DNA from: Phycisphaerales bacterium
GTDB taxonomy: Bacteria > Planctomycetota > Phycisphaerae > Phycisphaerales > UBA1924
NCBI GenBank assembly: GCA_020847535.1
Contig: JADLBU010000031.1
Span: forward strand, 1 to 64,000
Length of the DNA: 64,000 nt
Reading direction: 5' to 3'
Numbering within the stretch: position 1 is the first letter of the stretch; each line of letters opens with the position of its first letter. Shown piece by piece: positions 53,134 to 61,779 of this stretch. The translations under genes were made by a program, and so were the position numbers. The notes beneath the pieces are model-generated. The model worked only from the letters and a program-made list of their open reading frames with translations, ran no database searches and was not told the DNA's origin.

Positions 53134-53784
53134 TCAGAAAATCCCGTGCGCACGCAGGTGTGCCTCGATCTGGCTTGCCGTATCACCCGTGTGATCGATC
53201 TGCTCGGCGATCCACCCACACGACTTCGCGGTCGCGATGTTGTCCGGCAGGTCATCGAAGAACAGGATCTCCGCGGGCGTGCGGCCTACCGCGAGCGCAA
53301 ATGCTTCGTAGATTCTCGCATCCGGCTTGGCGTGCCCCATCAGGTGGCTTGCGAACTTGTGCCTCAGCCGGCCGGCGGTCGGGAAGTGCGATAGCCCCGA
53401 GGGGTGCGGCGATTGTCGTGCCCAGTGATGCGGGTTGGTATTGCTTAGTAGCCCCGTCTCAATGTGCGCCAGGGCATTGAGGCGATCGACGATGCTGTCC
53501 ACACCGTCATACTCGCGCACCAGCCACGCGGCATGTACCCGCTCGACCTCCTCGGCCGTGTACAGGCGCTCCATCGATTCGGCCATGCGCTGAAAGTACT
53601 CAGCCTCGGAGAGCTTGCCGACTTCAAACTCGCGCGAGAGCGGCCGGCGCTTGGCCGCCCATTCCGGCGTCGCGCTTGGGCCCCGCACCGGCAGCCCCGC
53701 CGCTGCGCAGCCCTCCGTCCACGAGCGGCAGATCCGCAGGATGACACCGCCCCAGTCAAAGCACACCATCTTGATCTGACCCAT
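53134..53784 (-). CDS. HAD-family hydrolase
   Basis: 216 aa. HAD motif I is FDWGGVILRI (Asp near residue 9-11; the usual DxD reads DWGG), motif II is LLSNTNPHH, motif III Lys HAKPDARIYE and motif IV ILFFDDLPDNIATAKSCG. The DWGG form is seen in HAD subgroup I enzymes of uncertain substrate, so phosphatase activity is likely but not assured. ATG 53784 is chosen. Confidence 0.86.
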   Translation of the reverse strand: MGQIKMVCFDWGGVILRICRSWTEGCAAAGLPVRGPSATPEWAAKRRPLSREFEVGKLSEAEYFQRMAESMERLYTAEEVERVHAAWLVREYDGVDSIVDRLNALAHIETGLLSNTNPHHWARQSPHPSGLSHFPTAGRLRHKFASHLMGHAKPDARIYEAFALAVGRTPAEILFFDDLPDNIATAKSCGWIAEQIDHTGDTASQIEAHLRAHGIF

Positions 53785-53892
53785 GGCCCAACAGTACACC
53801 ATCGCCGCGGCGATCATCCCGGGCCTCACCGCCTCCGCGTGACGGATCGGCCGTCCAAGCGCATCCGGTGCCCTGTCTACGGAGATTGAGAG

Positions 53893-55578
53893 ATGCCCCG
53901 ATCAGGCCCGAAACTACTCGCCCTTGTCCTGGCGATCGCCTCACCTGCGCTTGCTGAGCCCGATATCCGCTACACCATGCAGCGAGGCGTGGGTGGCCAG
54001 TCGGTTATTGTGATATCCACGTTCCCAGGCGATCCCGACGGCACCACCGAGATCGCACTCGAGAAGCAGTGGGGCGGCAACAGCACCGACGAACGCGATG
54101 TTGAGAGCATTTCCGCGACCGGAGCGGATGGCAAGCCCCTTTCGATCATCAAAGCGGAGGGCTGCTCCTGGTCGATCGCCCACGATCCCGGCGAGGGGAT
54201 CAGGCTCACTTACAACCTGCGCGAACCGGCTCGCGAACCCCTGGGTCCGGGTCACAACGACTATCGAAATCGAATCCGGCCCGATCTCTTCCAGATGAAC
54301 GGCAACCACGGCATCCTCTATCCCGGCCACCTTGCCGACGGTAAGGAGCGAGCGCACACCATCGAGTGGAGGGGCTTCGATCTCCCGGGTTTCCACGCGA
54401 TCTGCTCGTTCGGACCCAATGCGACCGAGTCCATCACCACCGATGCCGACACCTTCCGACACTCGCTCTTCATCGCAGGCAAGCTCGCCTACACCCAGCG
54501 CGAGATCAACGGCAACCAGGTGGGCCTGGTTGTCAGCGGGGATGACTGGGGCTTCAGCGCCGGCCAGCTCGCCGACCTCGCGGCCCGGATCATCAAGACC
54601 GAGCGCGACTTCTTCGACGATCACTCAGATCCCTGGTACCTGATCTCCATAACCCCCGAAGGAAAGGCCAGCGCCAGCTCCTTCTCTCTCGGCGGAACTG
54701 CGCTCACCAACTGCTTTGCCCTCTACTGCAACGCCGGCCTCTCGCTCGCCGAGGGATCTCCTCATATCCAGCAGGTCTACCATGTGCTCGCGCACGAGTA
54801 CTTCCACACCTGGAACGGCATCAAGTTCCACCTCGACGATCCCGAGGGCTCCAACTACTGGTTCTCCGAGGGATTCACCGAGTACTTCACCAGGCGCATG
54901 CTCCGCAACGCAGGCCTCTGGGATGACCAGGCCGTCTTGAGCGATATCAACCGATCGCTCGCCGAGCACGATGGCAACCCCAGGCGGAACGCGCCCAACG
55001 AAGAACTCAAGCAGCAGTTCTGGACGAATGCGGACATCTCACGCCTCCCCTATCGCCGTGGGGACCTGCTCGCGCTGGCGATCGACGAAGAGATCCGCCG
55101 CGTCAGCAGCGGTCGCCGCTCCCTCGATGATGTCTTCCGCGAGATGATCAAGGCTCACCGGGACCGTTCGACGATGCCCAACCGCGAACGCCTGCTGGCG
55201 ATCTTCGAGCAGGAGACGAGCAAATCCTTCATGGATTCCATCCGCAGCACCATCGAGACAGGCGCGGACCTGGATCTCCCGCGAACACTCACGGAGTTTG
55301 ATGTCCGTCTCACCGTCGGCAAGATGCAGGGGTTCGATCCCGGGTTCGATCAGCAGGCAAGTCATGCGAAGAAGCAGCTCGTGAGCGTCAAGCCGGGCTC
55401 GGGCGCAGCCAAGGCGGGCCTTGCCGATGGAATGCCCTTCCGCAAGGGCAGCATCGGCGGCGGGAATGGCCGGGAAGCGCCCAAGGGCCAGGTCGAGGTG
55501 CAGGTCGATGGGCAGTGGAAGACGATCGACTACGAGGCAGTCGGCCCTGTGCATGAGGTCCGTGCCTACAAGAAGTGA
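53893..55578 (+). CDS. M61-like zinc metallopeptidase, exported
   Basis: 561 aa with signal peptide (LLALVLAIASPALA). HEYFHTW near residue 300 with downstream YWFSEGFTEYF Glu provides the gluzincin zinc site of M61 glycyl-aminopeptidase-like proteins. The N-terminal beta domain resembles that of the peptidase at 7305; a PDZ-like domain near the end (LVSVKPGSGAAKAGLADGMPFRKG) is short. It converges with the PPK2 gene across three bases. Confidence 0.86.
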   Translation: MPRSGPKLLALVLAIASPALAEPDIRYTMQRGVGGQSVIVISTFPGDPDGTTEIALEKQWGGNSTDERDVESISATGADGKPLSIIKAEGCSWSIAHDPGEGIRLTYNLREPAREPLGPGHNDYRNRIRPDLFQMNGNHGILYPGHLADGKERAHTIEWRGFDLPGFHAICSFGPNATESITTDADTFRHSLFIAGKLAYTQREINGNQVGLVVSGDDWGFSAGQLADLAARIIKTERDFFDDHSDPWYLISITPEGKASASSFSLGGTALTNCFALYCNAGLSLAEGSPHIQQVYHVLAHEYFHTWNGIKFHLDDPEGSNYWFSEGFTEYFTRRMLRNAGLWDDQAVLSDINRSLAEHDGNPRRNAPNEELKQQFWTNADISRLPYRRGDLLALAIDEEIRRVSSGRRSLDDVFREMIKAHRDRSTMPNRERLLAIFEQETSKSFMDSIRSTIETGADLDLPRTLTEFDVRLTVGKMQGFDPGFDQQASHAKKQLVSVKPGSGAAKAGLADGMPFRKGSIGGGNGREAPKGQVEVQVDGQWKTIDYEAVGPVHEVRAYKK

Positions 55579-55581
55579 AGA

Positions 55582-56391
55582 TCAGTCCCCGATGAAGAGC
55601 TCCGACGCCTTGAAGGTTCCCCTCGGCGGCCTGGGGTTCATCCGCTCCATCGTCTTGACCAGGATCTCAGAGATCGCCCAGTTGCGGTACCACTTTCTGT
55701 CCGCCGGGATAATGTGCCACGGCGCCCACTCCGTCCCGCACTTGCCGAGCACATCCTCGTACGCGGCCATGTAATCGGCCCAGTGCCTGCGCTCGGTGAC
55801 ATCCGTCTGGTTGAACTTCCAGTTCTTCTCCGGATCCTTGATCCGGTCCAGCAGCCGCTGCTTCTGCTCATCCTTGCTGATGTGCAGGAAGCACTTGACG
55901 ATCGTCGTCCCCTCCCCGGTGAGCAGCCCTTCGAACTCGTTGATCTGCGCGTACCGGCGGCTCCACACGGTCCTGGGAACCAGCCCATGCACGCGCACCA
56001 CCAGCACATCTTCGTAGTGGGAACGGTTGAACACGCCGACCTCGCCGCGGGCGGGAGCCGCCTCGTGAATCCGCCACAGGAAATCGTGGTCCATCTCCAC
56101 TTCGGAGGGCTTCTTGAACGACGTCACCCGCAGCCCTGTCGGGTTCATCCCGGTCAGCACGTGGCGAACCACGCCGTCCTTGCCCGAGGTATCCATGCCC
56201 TGCAGCACCAGCAGGATCGCACGCTCGTTCTCTGCCCACAGCCGGTATTGCAACTCACCAAGCTTCTCACGATTGGCGGCGAGCCTTTGCTCGGCCTCGG
56301 CCCTGTCACGAACGCCCGGCGTGCGTGCGGCGTTCCTGTCTAGGAGCTTCACGCGTTTCCCCGCCGGCAGTTGAAGTTCATTGCTCGCCAT
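55582..56391 (-). CDS. Polyphosphate kinase 2 family protein
   Basis: 269 aa. P-loop LQGMDTSGKDGVVRHVL near 62-78 (Walker A-like GxDxxGK), EVGVFNRSHYEDVLVVRVH (the lid and Walker B-like Asp), FLHISKDEQKQRLLDRIKDPEKNWKF and ERRHWADYMAAYED match PPK2. PPK2 enzymes use polyphosphate to phosphorylate nucleoside mono- or diphosphates. Class (I, II or III) is not decided here. ATG 56391 gives the family's usual N-terminus. Confidence 0.94.
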   Translation of the reverse strand: MASNELQLPAGKRVKLLDRNAARTPGVRDRAEAEQRLAANREKLGELQYRLWAENERAILLVLQGMDTSGKDGVVRHVLTGMNPTGLRVTSFKKPSEVEMDHDFLWRIHEAAPARGEVGVFNRSHYEDVLVVRVHGLVPRTVWSRRYAQINEFEGLLTGEGTTIVKCFLHISKDEQKQRLLDRIKDPEKNWKFNQTDVTERRHWADYMAAYEDVLGKCGTEWAPWHIIPADRKWYRNWAISEILVKTMERMNPRPPRGTFKASELFIGD

Positions 56392-56539
56392 GCCCACACG
56401 ATACCACGCGGGGATGTCAGTGGAGCGGCGGTGCGATGCGAGCATGCTCACGGGAGCAACGGGATGCACGGCAACCGTCAGGCCGGCATACGTTCGGAAC
56501 TCCTGACCAAGAGGCCGGGCTCCCCTTTGCGGCTACCGT

Positions 56540-58009
56540 CTACCCGGCGACCTTGGCGAGTCCCGCCTCAATGCAGGCAAAGACCCGCGGCCAGTCCTCT
56601 TCCTTCATCACCCCCAGGGGCGGCAGCACCCGCAGGTGGTACGGGCCGTGCCCGCAGTAGAAGAGAACCACGCCGGCCTCGAAGATCGCCTTGCAAGCCG
56701 CCTGGACCTTGTCCTTCTTCCCACCGAAGGGTGTGAACCGCATCATCCCGCCCACACCGCCGGCGAAATCGGAGATCTCGGGCACCTTGGGGAACCACTC
56801 GGGCCTGCGGCTCGCCAGCGCCTTGACCTGCTCCTTGAACCTGGCGTGGTTCCGCTCGATCCGCCCGTTCTCCCCGTAGTAATCTCCATCCCGCAGCCGC
56901 TCGATGACCCGGCGGCCGACCTCGAACGAGACTCCCTCGCCCACGAACGTCCCCGAGAGCAAGCCGGGCTTGGGGTTGTACTCCTCTGTGTAGAGCGTTG
57001 CGCACACCTGCGTCATCTTGCCGATGCAGAAGACATCGACGTACTCCCCGAGTTGGTAGTACTCGTACGCGAACATCCGCGGCAGGCGGCCAAAGGTCTG
57101 GATCTCATCATCCCAGACGGCGATCTTCTGCGACTTGCAGACATCCATCAGCGCCTTGAAGAAATCGCGGCGTCCCGGGTTGAACCCGCCCTCACCCTGG
57201 GCGAGCTCGAAGATGAAGCAGGCGTGCTGGCCCGGGTAGCGGGCGATGTACTGGGCAAGCTGCCCCACCGCGCGGTCGATGAACTTGGCCTGCCCGATCC
57301 CCTCGGCCTGGACCTCATCGTAAAACGGCATGTAATCGACATCCGCAACAATCGGCAGCCCGACGCGACCCTCGTGCGAATCCCCGATCGAGGCCATCAT
57401 CATCGACCGGCCCATGAAGCAGTCGTTGAACGCCAGGATGCGCCGGGCCGGGTAGTGCTTCTGGAAGCACACCTTCAGCGCGTTCTCGTTGGCCATGCAC
57501 CCCGATGTGCTCAGGTACGCGTACTTGAGCTTGCTGTTCTTGGCGGCCTCGGCGAGCAGGACCTCGCTGAAGGCGTGGGGCTCGAAGTTGGCCTGCAGGT
57601 TCCCCTGCTTGATCGTGTCGGAGATGGATGCCCGCAGGGCTGCCTCGATCAGCTCCGGATCCGAGTGGCCGAAGAACTGGACGCCGATGCCGGAGATCAT
57701 GTCCCACTTCACCGAGCCGTCCGCGAGCTCCACCAGCGCTCCGTTGCCGAGCCCGGATCCGATGTACGGATACAAGAGCGCCCGCCCGCGCACCGTCGCC
57801 GCCCGCGCCATCAGGGCGTCGTAGCTCTCCTTCAGTCCCGGGTTCGGTCCCCGCACATCCGTGATCTGGGCGCTCTTTGCTTTCACCTCGGCGACGATCG
57901 ACTTGATCGCCGCATCGATCGCCGGGCTGGCGGCGAGCTGGCGACCCAGCGGCTGGGCGCTGCCGGAGGCCGACACGGGACTTGCGGATGACGATGTGGT
58001 GCTTGCCAT
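56540..58009 (-). CDS. Class III aminotransferase
   Basis: 489 aa PLP enzyme. It has MISGIGVQFFGHSDPELIEAA at the N-terminal side, a YLSTSGCMANENALKV phosphate-cup, CFIFELAQGEGGFNPG, VWDDEIQTFGRLPRMFAYE (Asp for PLP N1) and FCIGKMTQVCATLYTEEYNPKPG, whose Lys is the likely Schiff-base residue. The lysine context is atypical (usually SKA/GK), so specificity is uncertain; the group includes ornithine, lysine and gamma-aminobutyrate transaminases. The 936-aa ORF in the track fuses an out-of-frame shadow of the upstream permease. A permease precedes it on the same strand. Confidence 0.88.
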   Translation of the reverse strand: MASTTSSSASPVSASGSAQPLGRQLAASPAIDAAIKSIVAEVKAKSAQITDVRGPNPGLKESYDALMARAATVRGRALLYPYIGSGLGNGALVELADGSVKWDMISGIGVQFFGHSDPELIEAALRASISDTIKQGNLQANFEPHAFSEVLLAEAAKNSKLKYAYLSTSGCMANENALKVCFQKHYPARRILAFNDCFMGRSMMMASIGDSHEGRVGLPIVADVDYMPFYDEVQAEGIGQAKFIDRAVGQLAQYIARYPGQHACFIFELAQGEGGFNPGRRDFFKALMDVCKSQKIAVWDDEIQTFGRLPRMFAYEYYQLGEYVDVFCIGKMTQVCATLYTEEYNPKPGLLSGTFVGEGVSFEVGRRVIERLRDGDYYGENGRIERNHARFKEQVKALASRRPEWFPKVPEISDFAGGVGGMMRFTPFGGKKDKVQAACKAIFEAGVVLFYCGHGPYHLRVLPPLGVMKEEDWPRVFACIEAGLAKVAG

Positions 58010-58101
58010 GGTGGTTCTTTCGGCAGATTCGGGGCTTGGCAGGAGGCCTGCTCGCAGCCGTCCGGGGAGCAATCGTTCGCCGCGATCGCACGAACGTCCA
58101 A

Positions 58102-59559
58102 TTACGACTTTGCAGCAGCCGTCCTCCGCCGCAGCACCTCCCACACGAAATACACCGGCACCCCCGCCAGCAGCACCCCGATCCACGGCAGCGTCTTCTT
58201 CGGATCCTGCACGATCGACAGTACCGTCATCGCCACACCCGCCAGGATGAATACAAGCGGCACAACCGGATATCCCCACGCCCGGTACGGTCTGGGATAC
58301 TCCGGCATCCGCCGCCGGAAAATGAAGATCGCCCACGCCGCCATCGCGTAGAAGATCCACATTGTGAACACGAACGCCGCTGCAAGCTCCGCGAAGGTCC
58401 CAAGGAACCACAGCGCTGCCAGCGACAGAGCCAGCTGCACCCACAGCGAGGTTGCCGGTGTCCGGTATCGCGGGTGAATCCGCCCCAGGAATGCGAACAA
58501 GAGCCCATCCCGCGCCTGCGCAAAGCTGATCCGCGCCCCGGTCATGATCGACCCGTGCGTCGATCCGGCCGTCGACACCAGCACCACCACGGCGATCGCG
58601 ATCGCCCCCGCCGGCCCCAGGAGCTCCTTGGCTACCAACGGCGCCACGTTCGGCACGCCGCGCATCTGATCGAGCGGGATCATCCACATATACACCGCGT
58701 TGACCGCCAGGTACAGGAGCGTCACCGCCGCCGTCCCGATCAGGTAGATCCGCGGCAAGTTTCGCTGCGGGGTTTTCACCTCGCCGGCGATCGCCCCTAC
58801 ATCGCTCCACCCGTCGTATGTCCACAACACGCTGTACATCACCGGCACGATCGCCGCCCATAGCGCGATCGGCAGCCCGGTGTCCGTGTCGATCGGCGCG
58901 GGCCCCGCCACCAGGTTCGCTGCATCCCCCTTCATCAGCAGCAACCCCAGCGCCACGATCGCGCCCAGCGCAAGCGCCTTGAGCACTGTCAGCACCGCCG
59001 CGACTCCGGTCCCCAGCCGCACACCCCGCACATTGATGTATGTAAAGACCGCCAGGAGCACGCTCGTGGTCGCCCGGTGGTCCCACAACAGCCCTGTCTG
59101 TGCTGAAAACCACGCAATGAACGAGCGCATGAACGCCAGCTCGTTGAACTGCTGCGCGAAGACGACCGCGATCCCCGCGGCGGCGACCGGCTTGCTGATG
59201 AGCAGGTACGTCCATCCGAACACGAACGCCACGCACCGCCCGTACGCCTCCCTCAGGAAGACATACACCCCGCCCGATTGCGGGTACATCGTCGCCAGTT
59301 CCGCATACGTCAGTGCCCCGCACAGCGACAGCACTCCGCCCAGCGCCCACATCGCCAGGATGACCAGCGGGTTGCCGAGCTGCTTGGCGACATCCGGAGG
59401 GGTCGCGAAGATTCCCGATCCGATGATGATCCCCGCCATGACCGCCGTGGCGCCCCAGAACCCGATCGCCCGCGGAAGATCGGGACGAGCAGCATTGCCC
59501 CCATTCACCCCGGCCGGAGCTGTGGCCGGATGCTGATCGGTTTCAACCTGGTTCGTCAC
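58102..59559 (-). CDS. APC-family amino acid permease
   Basis: 485 aa from GTG 59559 (TTG 59577 also possible). Twelve hydrophobic helices; first helix motif GATAVMAGIIIGSGIFATPPDVAKQLGNP is the APC signature with the GSGIF unwound segment. Substrate by family: amino acids or polyamines. It lies 92 bp upstream of the aminotransferase on the same strand, which suggests import then transamination of an amino acid. No ATG precedes the conserved region. Confidence 0.9.
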   Translation of the reverse strand: MTNQVETDQHPATAPAGVNGGNAARPDLPRAIGFWGATAVMAGIIIGSGIFATPPDVAKQLGNPLVILAMWALGGVLSLCGALTYAELATMYPQSGGVYVFLREAYGRCVAFVFGWTYLLISKPVAAAGIAVVFAQQFNELAFMRSFIAWFSAQTGLLWDHRATTSVLLAVFTYINVRGVRLGTGVAAVLTVLKALALGAIVALGLLLMKGDAANLVAGPAPIDTDTGLPIALWAAIVPVMYSVLWTYDGWSDVGAIAGEVKTPQRNLPRIYLIGTAAVTLLYLAVNAVYMWMIPLDQMRGVPNVAPLVAKELLGPAGAIAIAVVVLVSTAGSTHGSIMTGARISFAQARDGLLFAFLGRIHPRYRTPATSLWVQLALSLAALWFLGTFAELAAAFVFTMWIFYAMAAWAIFIFRRRMPEYPRPYRAWGYPVVPLVFILAGVAMTVLSIVQDPKKTLPWIGVLLAGVPVYFVWEVLRRRTAAAKS

Positions 59560-59611
59560 GCGGCGAGTGTACTGCAATCGACCGGGCCGCGAGCCTATCC
59601 GGCGGCACGAT

Positions 59612-60028
59612 CTACTTGGGCTTGCGCCGGTGACGCTCGGCCTCGATCTGCGATGCCCGCAGAAGCGATCCCCAGGCCTTCTCGCCTTCCTCGGATCGCT
59701 GGTTTCCGGCCCGCTCGATCACATCCCACACCTGGCGGCGCTTCTCCAACTCGGCGGTGAACTCGGCCTCGGGCATCGCCGCCAGCTTGGCAGTGTCCGC
59801 CTTGGCATCATCGGAGCTGAGCGCCAATCGCTGACGCTCCCGCACCTTGCTGTCGGTCTGGGAGGAACTCTCCGGCCCGCGCATGATCACCAACACAATC
59901 ACGATCGCCAGCACCGGCACGAGGATCGCGGCGATCACTCCAAGTACGAGCGTCCGCCGCGGCATCGCCGTCAGCCGATACCGCAGGTCGTCCATCCGTC
60001 GCCGCAACTCGTACAGATCGATCATCAT
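59612..60028 (-). CDS. Small single-helix membrane protein, unknown
   Basis: 138 aa from ATG 60028 (or 60025). MIDLYELRRRMDDLRYRLTAMPRR leads into one strong helix (VLGVIAAILVPVLAIVIVLVI, about residues 27-48), then a charged, helical extramembrane part (RRQVWDVIERAGNQRSEEGEKAWGSLL). No family known to me. A G-rich run lies directly upstream of the start. Downstream of a small gene on the same strand (60101-60331). Confidence 0.6.
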   Translation of the reverse strand: MMIDLYELRRRMDDLRYRLTAMPRRTLVLGVIAAILVPVLAIVIVLVIMRGPESSSQTDSKVRERQRLALSSDDAKADTAKLAAMPEAEFTAELEKRRQVWDVIERAGNQRSEEGEKAWGSLLRASQIEAERHRRKPK

Positions 60029-60032
60029 CCAT

Positions 60033-60070
60033 CCCCGGACCCCCGCGAACCCCCAACCCCCCAACCCCCC
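60033..60070 (-). repeat. G-rich tract with G-quadruplex potential
   Basis: The minus strand reads five runs of four to six G (GGGGGGTTGGGGGG, then GGGGG, GGGGG, GGGG) separated by two to five bases. This is immediately 5' of the start codon at 60028. Confidence 0.75.
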
Positions 60071-60100
60071 AACTCGTCCACCGGCAATTCACTGCCCGGG

Positions 60101-60331
60101 CTATGCACCCTCTCCATCGCCGCGCCGTTCCCGGGCCGCTTCTGGCCTCAGCTCGATCTCCTCGACCGTCGTCCGGCGAAGAACAACCTTGCCCATCGAA
60201 GTCTGCCGCTCCTCGGTCTGCACATCCTTCCGCACGACCCGCTTTGCCGGATCTGCCTTGATGCCATGAAAGATGTGCCCGAAGAACTGACCGAGCGAAC
60301 GGGCGATGGACTTGTTGCTGGGGTCGGGCAT
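60101..60331 (-). CDS. Small conserved-looking basic protein, unknown
   Basis: 76 aa. MPDPSNKSIARSLGQFFGHIFHGIKADP followed by RVVRKDVQTEE and VVLRRTTVEEIELR. The amphipathic start and charged pattern, plus position between two same-strand genes, support coding. No function is known to me. Confidence 0.55.
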   Translation of the reverse strand: MPDPSNKSIARSLGQFFGHIFHGIKADPAKRVVRKDVQTEERQTSMGKVVLRRTTVEEIELRPEAARERRGDGEGA

Positions 60332-60426
60332 GCCTGGGCACGGATTTCGGAGATTCAAGGGTAGCACTGGACCGATGCCGGCCCCTATCGCCCATCGCCG
60401 TCGATCTCCGGATCAACCCGGCTCGC

Positions 60427-61002
60427 CTATGCCGCTTCCGGCGAGAAACCCGGCAGCACGCGCGGCTTGATCGCCTTGGCTGGGTTACCCACCGCGACTA
60501 CCCATGGGGGAAGATCCCGAAAAACACTCGATCGGGCGCCCACCACCGTCCCATCCCCGATCGTCACCCCCGGGGAGACAAAGACATCCGCGGCGATCCA
60601 CGCCCGTGCCCCGATCGTGATGGGTTTGGGCACCAGCGGCAGGCCCGGATCCTCGTGATCGTGGGTCGCCCCGCACAGGTAGCTGTACTGGCTGACCGTG
60701 GTGTACTCCCCGATCCGGATCGGGCGCACGTTGTAGCAATCGACATCGTCGGCGAGCGTCGCCCCCGCGCCCATGTGCAGGTTTGCCGGCAGCCAGACCC
60801 TGGCCCGCGGATACACACGGGAGCTGGGGTGCAGCCGGGCCCCGAACGCCCGCAGCACCCAGTTTCTCCAGAAGTGCAGGGGCCTGGGTGAGGGCCGGAA
60901 GATCAGCACGTACACAACCCCCCAGGCCACCCGCGCGAGCCGGTTTGTCAGGCTGTGGGGGCTGGCGCCCTCGGGAATCGGGTTGGTCGGCGTGCTGCCC
61001 AT
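60427..61002 (-). CDS. WcaF-like acyltransferase (hexapeptide-repeat)
   Basis: 191 aa left-handed beta-helix acetyltransferase, as in colanic-acid WcaF and related enzymes. Hexapeptide features: IGEYTTVSQYSYLCGATHDHEDPG, ITIGARAWIAADVFVSPGVTIGDGTVVGARSSVFRDLP. The ATG at 61002 gives MGSTPTNPIP. Predicted to O-acetylate a sugar on a surface glycan. It diverges from pdxH across 60 bp. Confidence 0.85.
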   Translation of the reverse strand: MGSTPTNPIPEGASPHSLTNRLARVAWGVVYVLIFRPSPRPLHFWRNWVLRAFGARLHPSSRVYPRARVWLPANLHMGAGATLADDVDCYNVRPIRIGEYTTVSQYSYLCGATHDHEDPGLPLVPKPITIGARAWIAADVFVSPGVTIGDGTVVGARSSVFRDLPPWVVAVGNPAKAIKPRVLPGFSPEAA

Positions 61003-61062
61003 CAGGCTTGATTGGTCCAAGCATACAGCAACGCGGTGCCGCCATCCCGCCAAAGATGAACC

Positions 61063-61779
61063 GTGCTTGAAGAAGTCATCCTCAAACTCGCCGCCGCCGA
61101 ATCCCTCCCCGACTCACTCCCAGCGGATCCCTTGCTGCTCCTGACCCAGTGGTACGAGCAGGCCAAGGCCGCCAAGTCCACCCCCAACCCCGATGCGGTC
61201 GCTCTCGCCACCGCCACACCCGATGGTCATCCCTCCGTCCGCATGGTTCTCTGCCGCCATGTCGAGCCCGACGGCTCACTGATGTTCTATACCAACTACG
61301 ACAGCCGCAAGTCAGCTGATCTGCTCGCGAACCCCCGTGCCGCCGTCGTTTTTCACTGGGACCACCAGGGCAGGCAGGCCCGCGCGGAAGGATTCACCGT
61401 CCACGCCACCGACCAGGAAAGCGATGCCTACTTCAACAAGCGGGCCCTGCTCTCGCGACTGGGTTCGTGGGCAAGCAAGCAGAGTTCGCCCCTGGCCTCG
61501 CGCAAGGACCTGGTCACCGCAGTCGCCCAGGCGGCGACTCGTCTCAGGGTCAGCATTGAATCCCTGTTATCGCCCAAGCCCGCGATCACGATTCCCCGGC
61601 CCCCAAACTGGGGCGGCTTCCGGATCTGGATCGATCGCCTCGAACTGTGGTGCGGAGGAAGCGGCCGCCTGCATGACCGGGCTGCCTGGATCCGCCAGCG
61701 AACCGATGGCCAGTCAACGCTCGCGCCCGGCCAGTTGCCGTCTTTCACTCCTTGGCAGGCCCAGCGACTCTACCCCTAG
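61063..61779 (+). CDS. pdxH: Pyridoxine/pyridoxamine 5'-phosphate oxidase
   Basis: 238 aa FMN enzyme making pyridoxal 5'-phosphate. Core LATATPDGHPSVRMVLCRH near residues 48-66, FYTNYDSRKSADLLANPRAAVVFHW, and the C-terminal RPPNWGGFRIWIDRLELWCGGSGRLHDR match the family. The C-terminus WQAQRLYP replaces the usual W-x-x-x-R-L-x-P in spirit. It starts at GTG 61063; an ATG at 61056 is out of frame. The 5'-strand neighbour is unrelated. Confidence 0.95.
   Translation: MLEEVILKLAAAESLPDSLPADPLLLLTQWYEQAKAAKSTPNPDAVALATATPDGHPSVRMVLCRHVEPDGSLMFYTNYDSRKSADLLANPRAAVVFHWDHQGRQARAEGFTVHATDQESDAYFNKRALLSRLGSWASKQSSPLASRKDLVTAVAQAATRLRVSIESLLSPKPAITIPRPPNWGGFRIWIDRLELWCGGSGRLHDRAAWIRQRTDGQSTLAPGQLPSFTPWQAQRLYP

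Noticed and set aside
56540-59350. 936-aa ORF on the minus strand spanning aminotransferase and permease
   Set aside because: The first part is an out-of-frame shadow of the permease; family similarity begins only at the ATG near 58009.
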